Source: Clostridia bacterium (GTDB lineage: Bacteria; Bacillota_A; Clostridia; Oscillospirales; CAG-382). From it: DNA of 9,346 nucleotides. The notes under the pieces are model-generated. The model ran no database searches and was not told the DNA's origin. It saw only the letters and a program-made list of their open reading frames with translations. Positions 1 to 5,648 of the stretch are shown one piece after another; position 1 is the first letter of the stretch; every line of letters begins with the position of its first letter. The translations under genes were made by a program, and so were the position numbers. The stretch spans positions 1 to 9,346 of the forward strand of contig JAGAAM010000128.1 in NCBI GenBank assembly GCA_017615235.1. Direction: 5' to 3'.

Positions 1-50
1 TGTTCGCCGTCGCGCAGGGTCGTATCGAAAACACTTATGATTCGTGACAT
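1..50 (-). CDS. DRE-TIM metallolyase, N-terminal fragment (2-isopropylmalate / homocitrate / citramalate synthase type), cut by window edge
   Basis: The minus strand opens an ATG at 50-48 and stays open to base 1. It reads MSRIISVFDTTLRDGE followed by a codon starting CA (Gln or His). FDTTLRDGE(Q) is the N-terminal metal-binding signature of the DRE-TIM acyltransferases: LeuA, homocitrate synthase/NifV and citramalate synthase. These enzymes condense acetyl-CoA with a 2-oxo acid, and the Asp of the motif binds the divalent metal. The Glu after RDG favours the synthases over hydroxy-oxovalerate aldolases (RDGS/H) and HMG-CoA lyase (RDGL). The start lies 3 nt after the SDR stop codon. A GGAG at 62-59 sits 8 nt upstream of the ATG, so it is the last visible gene of the minus-strand operon. 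Seen: the motif and the ribosome site. Inferred: the family. Which synthase it is cannot be decided from 16 residues. Confidence 0.8.
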   Translation of the reverse strand, partial: MSRIISVFDTTLRDGE

Positions 51-53
51 TGT

Positions 54-908
54 TTATACTCCGGAATACGCCGAAAAACCGCCGTCGACGGGGATCACCG
101 CTCCGTTGATGAAACCGGACCGCTTCGGATCACAGAGGAACAGAAGCGTACCCGCGAGTTCCGAAGGTTCGCCGAACCTGCCCATCGGAGTGGCGGCAAG
201 GATCTTGCCGGTGCGCTCCGTCGGCGTTCCGTCCGCGTTATAAAGCAGCGAGCGGTTCTGGTCGGTGACGAAAAATCCCGGCGCGATTGCGTTGACTCTG
301 ATACCGACCTTTGAAAAATGCACGGCGAGCCACATCGTAAGGTTTGATACGGCGCTTTTAGCCGCTGAATAGGCGGGTATCTTCGTAAGCGGACGGTAAG
401 CGTTCATCGAAGAGATATTGATTATGACTGCTTCCCTTCCCGACATCTCCGCAGCGAACACCTGCGTAGGCAGGAAAGTTCCGAGGAAGTTCAGGTCGAA
501 CACGAAAGAAATATCTTCCGGTTTAAGGGAAAAGAAGGATTTGTCGCCAAACGGAAGTTCAAATCCTTCCGGCGTCATATATTCGCTGTCGGTAGTGGCG
601 CGCGGGTTGTTGCCGCCGGCTCCGTTGACAAGGATGTCTATCCCGCCGAATCGTTCGATAACGGCGTCTTTCGCTTCGATCAGCGAATCCTTATCAAGCA
701 CGTCGACTTTCACGGCGAAAGCGCTGCCGCCTTGCGTGTTGATCTCTGCGGCTAATGCTTCGGCTTTGTCAAGCGCGCGGTCGAGTATGGCGACCGAAGC
801 GCCGTTTTCCGCCAAAGCTTTGCAAAAGACCGTGCAAAGCACCCCGGCGCCGCCCGTCACGACGGCGACTTTACCGGCGAGGTCGCCGGTATTCGCGGGT
901 CTTGTCAT
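54..908 (-). CDS. uxuB: D-mannonate oxidoreductase-like SDR (YjmF/UxuB type)
   Basis: This 284-residue short-chain dehydrogenase probably interconverts D-fructuronate and D-mannonate with NAD(H) in the cytoplasm, in the hexuronate pathway. The Rossmann nucleotide loop is TGGAGVLC at residues 18-25, with Cys where many SDRs have the last Gly. Asp43 at the end of the second strand suggests NAD rather than NADP. NGAGG starts at residue 95. The catalytic set is Asn140, Ser167, Tyr180 and Lys184 (YSAAK). The stretch from NISSMNAYRPL to the C-terminal IPVDGGFSAYSGV, together with the NPRATT segment after the NGAGG loop, resembles the Bacillus YjmF group more than generic FabG-like SDRs. Its ATG overlaps the stop of the upstream TIM barrel gene (ATGA, 905-908), and I see no clear Shine-Dalgarno sequence before it, so translation is probably coupled. 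Other sugar-acid SDRs (for example gluconate 5-dehydrogenase-like) remain possible. Confidence 0.8.
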   Translation of the reverse strand: MTRPANTGDLAGKVAVVTGGAGVLCTVFCKALAENGASVAILDRALDKAEALAAEINTQGGSAFAVKVDVLDKDSLIEAKDAVIERFGGIDILVNGAGGNNPRATTDSEYMTPEGFELPFGDKSFFSLKPEDISFVFDLNFLGTFLPTQVFAAEMSGREAVIINISSMNAYRPLTKIPAYSAAKSAVSNLTMWLAVHFSKVGIRVNAIAPGFFVTDQNRSLLYNADGTPTERTGKILAATPMGRFGEPSELAGTLLFLCDPKRSGFINGAVIPVDGGFSAYSGV

Positions 909-1696
909 TTTACGAGCGGGATATTAAGGGCGGCAAGTTTGGTCTTAAGGAAGTTGACCGCCATGCCGATATCAGCGGCGGGATCGTCGCCGACTTCGCG
1001 CTCGATGGTAAGATAGCCCTGATATCCTATATCGTTAAGAGCGGCAAGATATTTGTCAAAATCGACTCCGCCCTGACCGAGAGGAAGTTCAAGATAAGTG
1101 GTCGCGCCGGTCTTGATACCGTCTTTAGCGTGAGTGTGGACGATATAATCGCGGAGAGTATATACGGCGGCAACAGGATCGTCGCCCGCTACCATAACGA
1201 GGTTTGCCGGGTCGAAGTTGACGCGAAGGCCTTTTGCTCCGAGAGAATCGAGGAAGGCTTTGAGAACGACGGCTTTTTCTGTGCCGGTCTCGGCTGCGAA
1301 ATAGGAACCGATGCTGTCGGCGTATTCGGCGAGCTGACGGGCGTTGTTGCGCATTTTTTCCATGCGTGCGTCCTCGGTCTCGTAGATATGACCGATGTGA
1401 GTGGTGACTATATTGCAGTTAAGTTCTTTCGCTTTGTCGAGCACCCTTTTGGATTTTTCGACGATATCGTCGTCGTCAAGATCGACGCCGAAGTCGCCGC
1501 AGATGGCGGAGAATACAAGACCGTTGCTGTTCATGATGTCCTTGACTTCGGCAAGTTTCGCGCCGACAAGGTTCGAAGCGGTGAGATCGCCGGTGGTGAT
1601 GTACTTCTGTACGCCGCTGACGCCGAGTTTCGCGGCAGCCTTGATGCTTTCGTCAAAACGAAGACGGAAGGAATCGGAAATAAGACCTATTTTCAT
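905..1696 (-). CDS. Sugar phosphate isomerase/epimerase family TIM barrel protein (xylose isomerase-like)
   Basis: This 263-residue protein has the pattern of the AP-endonuclease-2/xylose isomerase-like TIM barrel superfamily, whose members isomerise, epimerise or dehydrate sugars and inositols using a divalent metal. Visible barrel motifs are HIGHIYE (100-106), ETG with Glu136, NFDPAN with Asp162, HTHAKDG (187-193) with the metal-type His, PLGQGGVDFDKYLAAL (205-220), and TIERE with Glu232 near the C-terminus. Glu136, Asp162, His189 and Glu232 are the likely metal ligands. The length is normal for the family and there is no signal peptide. The ATG at 1696 has a GAAAGG 8 nt upstream. It lies 32 nt after the nucleotidase gene and overlaps the mannonate oxidoreductase-like gene by 4 nt, so the two enzymes probably act on the same sugar-acid route. 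The exact substrate cannot be read from the sequence. Confidence 0.82.
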   Translation of the reverse strand: MKIGLISDSFRLRFDESIKAAAKLGVSGVQKYITTGDLTASNLVGAKLAEVKDIMNSNGLVFSAICGDFGVDLDDDDIVEKSKRVLDKAKELNCNIVTTHIGHIYETEDARMEKMRNNARQLAEYADSIGSYFAAETGTEKAVVLKAFLDSLGAKGLRVNFDPANLVMVAGDDPVAAVYTLRDYIVHTHAKDGIKTGATTYLELPLGQGGVDFDKYLAALNDIGYQGYLTIEREVGDDPAADIGMAVNFLKTKLAALNIPLVK

Positions 1697-1728
1697 AATA
1701 AAGACCTTTCTGATTTATAAAAATTTGA

Positions 1729-2307
1729 TCATTCTGAAAGTATCGAGTCGATCGGCAGATCGAACGCAGCCAGGAATTCCTCCATGAATTTGTCGGCTTC
1801 CGGACAGTTCATATCTTTGATCGCCTTGTAAAGCCTTTCGCCGGCGTCGATGAATTCGTTGCTGCCCAGCCGGCTTTCCTCGCGGCATTTGATATAGGCG
1901 GAGATCCTGTCTGCGGCTTTGATAAGGATATGCTCGTCGCCTTCGGTGCGAAACATCCCTTCGTACTGAGGGCGAAGTTCGTCGGGCAGCATGGAAAGAA
2001 GTTTGTTTATCGAAGCTTCCTCTACCGCGGAATAGGAATTCTTCATTTCCTCGCTGAAATACTTTACGGGCGTGGGAATATCGCCGGTAAAAATCTCCGG
2101 TACGTCGTGATACATCGCTTTTACGGCGATGGAATCGCAATCGTAATTCTTCTCGAAATACTCGTTGCCGATCATCGCGAGCGAATGAGCGATGAACGCG
2201 ACTTCAAGCGAATGAGAGGAAAGCGTATCCGGGATGAGCGAGTGCATTATACCCCAGCGGTTGATATGCTTCATGCGAAAAAGCATTGCGTAAAAACCGT
2301 TTTCCAA
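1729..2307 (-). CDS. yfbR: YfbR-like 5'-deoxynucleotidase (HD domain)
   Basis: This is a cytoplasmic HD-superfamily phosphohydrolase that removes phosphate from deoxyribonucleoside 5'-monophosphates in E. coli YfbR. With the start chosen here it has 192 residues. It shows Arg17-Trp18 (NRW), His32 (SSHSLEVA), the HD pair His67-Asp68 in YHDVPEIFTGDIPTPVKYF with Glu71 and Asp76, and Asp133 in KAADRISAYIKC. These match the known YfbR metal and substrate residues almost position for position. Start choice: the longest frame begins at a TTG at 2316, but GGAGG (2321-2317) touches it with no spacing. The TTG at 2307 is 9 nt downstream of that GGAGG and gives an N-terminus MENGFYAMLFRMK that resembles family members. 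It is the first gene behind the 2343-2371 promoter and is followed after 32 nt by the TIM barrel gene. The link between nucleotide clean-up and sugar-acid enzymes is not obvious. Confidence 0.88.
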   Translation of the reverse strand: MENGFYAMLFRMKHINRWGIMHSLIPDTLSSHSLEVAFIAHSLAMIGNEYFEKNYDCDSIAVKAMYHDVPEIFTGDIPTPVKYFSEEMKNSYSAVEEASINKLLSMLPDELRPQYEGMFRTEGDEHILIKAADRISAYIKCREESRLGSNEFIDAGERLYKAIKDMNCPEADKFMEEFLAAFDLPIDSILSE

Positions 2308-2316
2308 AGCAATCAA

Positions 2317-2321
2317 CCTCC
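2317..2321 (-). promoter_or_regulatory. Ribosome binding site that sets the yfbR TTG start
   Basis: GGAGG on the minus strand. It directly abuts the TTG at 2316, which is too close for initiation, and lies 9 nt before the in-frame TTG at 2307, a normal spacing. There is no ATG or GTG nearby in frame that fits better. Confidence 0.75.
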
Positions 2322-2342
2322 GTCACATTTTTTCATTTACAT

Positions 2343-2371
2343 ATTATATAATATTTTTTTCAAAATGACAA
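2343..2371 (-). promoter_or_regulatory. Sigma-A type promoter of the minus-strand operon
   Basis: On the minus strand, TTGTCA (2371-2366) and TATAAT (2348-2343) are separated by 17 nt. This is a near-consensus housekeeping promoter. Transcription should start near 2336, giving a short leader of about 30 nt before the nucleotidase start. I see no operator-like palindrome across it. Confidence 0.8.
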
Positions 2372-2439
2372 GTACTATTTTCAATTTTTCGCCAAAAAAG
2401 CGGTCCTTCGAAAATTTATATCATAAATGAAAAATGTTG

Positions 2440-2467
2440 TTGAATTTTTACGTCAAACTGATATAAT
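2440..2467 (+). promoter_or_regulatory. Extended -10 sigma-A promoter of the murE-like gene
   Basis: TTGAAT (2440-2445) and TATAAT (2462-2467) are spaced by 16 nt, with TG at 2459-2460 making a TGn extended -10. The expected start is near 2474, about 36 nt before the ATG. It is divergent from the minus-strand promoter, with about 68 bp of AT-rich DNA between the two -35 boxes. No clear operator is visible in that gap. Confidence 0.82.
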
Positions 2468-2509
2468 GATTATTAAGAATAACAAAATCCATTTTCGGGA
2501 GCGTTACAT

Positions 2510-3967
2510 ATGAAATTAGGCGAGATCTTACGCGACATAGATTTCAAAAGCGGAGCATACGACAGCACGCTGCTTGTCAACGACGTAGTTTACGATTCGC
2601 GCAAGGCGTCGGAGAACACCGTATTCGTCTGTATAAAAGGATTTCAGGTCGACGGCCATTCCTTCGCGCAGGACGCCTACCGCCGCGGAACGCGCATTTT
2701 CGCCGTCGAGCACGATATAACCCTCCCGAGCGACGCGATAATAATAAAAGTTGAAAACACGCGCCGCCTGCTCGCCCTTGCGAGCGCGAACCTCTTCGGC
2801 AGACCGGCGGAGAAACTGAACATAATCGCCATAACCGGAACAAAAGGAAAGACTAGCACGTCATTTATGCTTAAAAGCATTTATGAAGCTGCCGGGCATA
2901 AAGTAGGCGTGATCGGTTCCACCGGCGTATATATCGGCGAAGAAAGGTTCGACATCGACAACTCCACCCCGGAATCCTATCTGCTTCACAAATTCTTCCG
3001 TATGATGCTCGACGCCGGATGCGATACCGCCGTGATCGAAGCAACTTCCCAGGGTTTCAAGCTTGACAGAACTTACGGGATAAGGTTCAGGACCGGCATA
3101 TTCACCAACCTCTCGCCAGACCATATAGGAGCCGCCGAGCACAGCGATTTTGCCGAATATCTCGCCTGCAAGAAGATGATCTTCGATCAGTCGGACAAAA
3201 TGGTTGTCAACCTCGACAGCGACCATTACGCCGAGATAACGAAGAGTGCGAATTGCGATATATTCACGTTCGGTAAAACCGGCGCGGATTACTGTTTTGA
3301 AAACCCGCGTTTCACCACGGGTTCGAATCGCCTCAAAACCGTATTCACCGCCTGCGATCACGGCGAAAAGCACGAGATCGATCTTAACACGCCCGGTTAT
3401 TTCTCGCTTTACAACGCCACTTCTGCGATCGCCGCCGCAAGGCTTGACGGGATAGGTTTCGACGCGATCAAAACAGGGCTCTCTTCCGCATTCGTTAAAG
3501 GCAGGATGGAGATTGTTCCGGTCGATAAGGATTATACCGTCATAATCGACTTCGCGCATAACGAATTCAGCGTCAAGAACCTTTTCGATACTATGCGGCT
3601 TTATTCCCCGAAAAGGATAATCTCTGTTTTCGGATGCGGAGGAAACCGCTCGAAACTGCGCCGCTATTCGATGGGCGAAGTGATCGGCAGAAGTTCCGAT
3701 CTTTCAGTGATAACTTCCGATAATTCCCGTTATGAGAACGTAGAGGACATCATCGCCGATATACTCGTCGGTATGAAGAAGACCGACGGCAAGTACGTCG
3801 TCATCCCCGACAGACGCAAAGCTATCAAGGCTGCGCTTGAAGAAGCAAAAGAAGGAGACGTCGTGCTTCTGATCGGCAAAGGGCACGAGATGTACGAGGA
3901 GATCAACGGCGAAAAGCTTCCCTTCGACGAACGCCAGGTCGTCCGCGAAGCGCTGGGCATCAATTAA
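2510..3967 (+). CDS. murE: MurE-family UDP-N-acetylmuramoyl-dipeptide amino acid ligase (variant motifs)
   Basis: This is a 485-residue Mur ligase. The family adds the third amino acid (meso-diaminopimelate or L-lysine) to UDP-MurNAc-L-Ala-D-Glu with ATP in the cytoplasm. The order is an N-terminal UDP-binding domain (1-105), a central ATPase domain with P-loop GTKGKTST (110-117), NSTPES (151-156), Lys221/222 in CKKMIF as the likely carbamylated lysine, and the asparagine-rich GYFSLYNATSAIAAA, then GRMEIV (331-336) and a C-terminal ligase domain. The C-terminal domain has FGCGGNRSKLRRYSMGE (374-390), SDNSRYEN (403-410) and IGKGHE (455-460). Departures from textbook MurE are ATSQG for VSSHA, FAHNEFS for YAHTPDS, and DNSRYE for the acceptor motif DNPRxE. 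The Arg that contacts diaminopimelate is kept at 407, so meso-Dap is the best guess. GGGAG ends 8 nt before the ATG. It is monocistronic, outside any cell-wall cluster, so it may be the main MurE or a paralogue. Confidence 0.88.
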   Translation: MKLGEILRDIDFKSGAYDSTLLVNDVVYDSRKASENTVFVCIKGFQVDGHSFAQDAYRRGTRIFAVEHDITLPSDAIIIKVENTRRLLALASANLFGRPAEKLNIIAITGTKGKTSTSFMLKSIYEAAGHKVGVIGSTGVYIGEERFDIDNSTPESYLLHKFFRMMLDAGCDTAVIEATSQGFKLDRTYGIRFRTGIFTNLSPDHIGAAEHSDFAEYLACKKMIFDQSDKMVVNLDSDHYAEITKSANCDIFTFGKTGADYCFENPRFTTGSNRLKTVFTACDHGEKHEIDLNTPGYFSLYNATSAIAAARLDGIGFDAIKTGLSSAFVKGRMEIVPVDKDYTVIIDFAHNEFSVKNLFDTMRLYSPKRIISVFGCGGNRSKLRRYSMGEVIGRSSDLSVITSDNSRYENVEDIIADILVGMKKTDGKYVVIPDRRKAIKAALEEAKEGDVVLLIGKGHEMYEEINGEKLPFDERQVVREALGIN

Positions 3968-3977
3968 ATATATGACT

Positions 3978-4007
3978 GCACGGCTCCTAAAGGCGCCGTG
4001 CTTTTTT
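3978..4007 (+). terminator. Rho-independent terminator after the murE-like gene
   Basis: GCACGGC (3978-3984) pairs with GCCGTGC (3995-4001), with a 10-nt loop in which CC/GG can add two pairs. Six T follow (4002-4007). The opposite strand has no T-run, so it acts only for the plus strand. Confidence 0.88.
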
Positions 4008-4120
4008 ATCTTGTTCTCAAAAATCGGCTTCGTTAATTGACAAAATATCATTTCATTGTTGATTCTGCATAACTTTTGATCGTTATTTGTGTTGAAAATG
4101 AAAAATATGTTAAAAAAACC

Positions 4121-4149
4121 TTGACATATCTAAAAAGTTGAGTTAAAAT
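4121..4149 (+). promoter_or_regulatory. Strong sigma-A promoter of the ABC importer operon
   Basis: TTGACA (4121-4126), a perfect -35 box, is followed after 17 nt by TAAAAT (4144-4149). A-rich tracts just upstream (4099-4118) look like an UP element. Transcription should begin near 4156. Promoter strength fits the codon bias of the binding protein gene behind it. Confidence 0.85.
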
Positions 4150-4155
4150 GCAGAT

Positions 4156-4243
4156 GTTGAGGTTCGACAGGATCTCACAACAATATTTTGTATGAACGCC
4201 GTAAGGCGGACATAAATAATAATTATTTAAGAGAGGCCCAATC
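4156..4243 (+). promoter_or_regulatory. Roughly 88-nt leader of the ABC operon with small hairpins
   Basis: The leader between the predicted start site and the ATG holds CGCC-GTAA-GGCG (4197-4208), a 4-bp stem closed by a GNRA-type tetraloop. It is followed by a 17-bp AT palindrome TAAATAAT-A-ATTATTTA (4213-4229) that ends just before GAGAGG (4231-4236), the ribosome site 7 nt upstream of the start codon. There is no terminator or recognised riboswitch core. The hairpins could stabilise the 5' end or tune ribosome access; that role is inference. Confidence 0.4.
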
Positions 4244-5578
4244 ATGAAAAAGTTTTTCGCATTCCTCCTTGTCGGGATCATGATCTTACCCGTAGTTCTC
4301 TGCGCCTGCAACGACGAGCCGGCAAAAGAACAGAGCGAAGTTCAGAAGATCATCGAACAGGCACAAAAGATGACGCTTGAAGAGCTTGCTAAAAAAGCAA
4401 TCGAAGAGTCCAAAGGCAAGACCTTCTACGGCGTCGGCAACTCCAGCCGCGGCAAATCCGCACTTCCCCTCTTTATAGAATATCTGCAGACCATCGACAG
4501 CAGCTATACGCTTGAGTTCGACTGGCAGCAGCCGAAGAACAACAAGATCTTCGATCAGCTTACCGCTGAATCCAAGAAAGCAGTCGGCACTTACGCTATG
4601 ACTCTTATCCAGGACGGCAACCAGATCGAAAGCAAGATGGTCCAGACCGGCATTCTTGACACCTACATCCCGAAGGAATGGGCAGAAGCCAACAACGTCA
4701 CCGCTGAAAGCTACGAAGGCTATCTCCCGCTCCAGACCCTGAACAAAGTCTTCATGTACAACTGCACCGGCACCAAGACCTTCACCAACTGCTGGGATTA
4801 CGTTGCAGAAGGCGTTCACGGCCAGTTCATGGATATCGACTCCGAGATCGTCGGCAAGAACTTCCTTTACATGCTCACCAAAGACGAGTATGCGAAGTAT
4901 CTGAAAGACGCTTTCGATAAACTTCTCGACGCTCAGAAATCCTACTTCCAGGCCACCATCGACGAAGTAGCTGCTGACGCTCAGAACTTCGGTCTCGGCG
5001 AAAACGGCAAATACGCTCTTGCCTGGATCAAACTTTGGGTCGGCTCCTATCAGGCAGTCAACGACGACGGCCCGATCTGCGCTAACCTCACCACGAAGAG
5101 CGCTACCGATCAGTTCGGCCTCCTCGTTTACTCCAAACTCCGCTCGATCGAAGAGACCGACGAAGTTTCCGTCAACAACATCAAAGTCGCTGCATATCAG
5201 GACGGCTATGAAGGAATCGGCGGTTATGGCTACTGCCATTACCTGTTCGTTACCGACAACAGCCCGCTGCCCTGGACCGCATGCGCGTTCATCGCTTACA
5301 TGACCTGCACCCAGAACGGATTCAACGCCTGGGGCAAAGACATGGGCGGCTACTCCTCCAACCCGAAAGTAGCAGCTGAGAACGAAGAACTCCATCATCA
5401 CTCCACCGGCGGCAACGACGAAAACGGCAACACCGTATTCCCCGCCAAGAACGATAAAGGCTTCGACTGGTGGAAGACCAGCGGCAAACTCGTTATCGAG
5501 GATCCCGAATACTGCGCTAAAGTAGCGTTCACCGTAGGCTCCTGGATCGAACTCCTTCCCAAATATAAGGGAGAATAA
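4244..5578 (+). CDS. Lipoprotein substrate-binding protein of an ABC importer (FbpA/PotD-like class)
   Basis: This 444-residue lipoprotein captures the solute outside the membrane for the permease and ATPase encoded next. The signal peptide is MKKFFAFLLVGIMILPVVLCAC, with lipobox LCA-C and lipidated Cys22. A charged, helical linker (about 24-58) follows. The binding-protein fold appears to start at TFYGVGNSSRG (60-70) and runs to the end. The stretch from VFMYNCTG through FTNCWDYVAEGVHGQFMDID (169-199) has the layout seen in iron/phosphonate/polyamine binding proteins, where a segment describing a short region plus a bound-ligand loop precedes the hinge. No paired Tyr iron site (YY) is visible. 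The core is rich in Trp and Tyr, and HHH occurs at 384-386. Codon use is strongly biased (Ile nearly all ATC), unlike the permease, which fits high expression. The substrate is unknown. Confidence 0.85.
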   Translation: MKKFFAFLLVGIMILPVVLCACNDEPAKEQSEVQKIIEQAQKMTLEELAKKAIEESKGKTFYGVGNSSRGKSALPLFIEYLQTIDSSYTLEFDWQQPKNNKIFDQLTAESKKAVGTYAMTLIQDGNQIESKMVQTGILDTYIPKEWAEANNVTAESYEGYLPLQTLNKVFMYNCTGTKTFTNCWDYVAEGVHGQFMDIDSEIVGKNFLYMLTKDEYAKYLKDAFDKLLDAQKSYFQATIDEVAADAQNFGLGENGKYALAWIKLWVGSYQAVNDDGPICANLTTKSATDQFGLLVYSKLRSIEETDEVSVNNIKVAAYQDGYEGIGGYGYCHYLFVTDNSPLPWTACAFIAYMTCTQNGFNAWGKDMGGYSSNPKVAAENEELHHHSTGGNDENGNTVFPAKNDKGFDWWKTSGKLVIEDPEYCAKVAFTVGSWIELLPKYKGE

Positions 5579-5595
5579 TCCGGCATAAATCGAAT

Positions 5596-5629
5596 ATCAA
5601 AGGCGTCCCCAAAAGACGCCTTTGATTTT
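5596..5629 (+). terminator. Intercistronic hairpin between binding protein and permease genes (leaky terminator or mRNA stabiliser)
   Basis: A perfect 12-bp stem (5596-5607 with 5615-5626) closes a 7-nt loop CCCAAAA. It begins 17 nt after the binding protein stop codon. Only four T (5626-5629) precede an A, so the U-tract is weak and read-through into the permease is expected. The permease ribosome site GAGG begins at 5638, 11 nt past the stem. The likely role is to make the binding protein message more abundant than the permease and ATPase message. Confidence 0.7.
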
Positions 5630-5648
5630 ATAAAAACGAGGTTTCATT

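Noticed and set aside
755..1720. Long plus-strand frame (321 codons) opposite the TIM barrel gene
   Set aside because: It is antisense to a well-supported gene, its residues show no domain pattern, and there is no ribosome site.
2372..2439. Possible operator between the two divergent promoters (TTTTCG and CGAAAA)
   Set aside because: Only about six bases match in AT-rich DNA with wide spacing, which is expected by chance.
2861..3559. 232-codon minus-strand frame opposite the murE-like gene
   Set aside because: It is a shadow of a gene whose motifs are clear on the plus strand.
4037..4042. Second TTGACA upstream of the ABC operon
   Set aside because: No acceptable -10 box lies 16-18 nt downstream, while the TTGACA at 4121 has one at 17 nt.
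4148..4215. Two tiny overlapping ORFs in the ABC operon leader (15 and 7 codons)
   Set aside because: Neither has a ribosome site, and the first begins inside the -10 box, upstream of the predicted start of transcription. No attenuation structure is seen.
4286..5401. Long open frame (371 codons) antisense to the binding protein gene
   Set aside because: It is a shadow created by the strongly biased codon use of the sense gene. It lacks a ribosome site or promoter, and the sense frame has a lipobox and family features.
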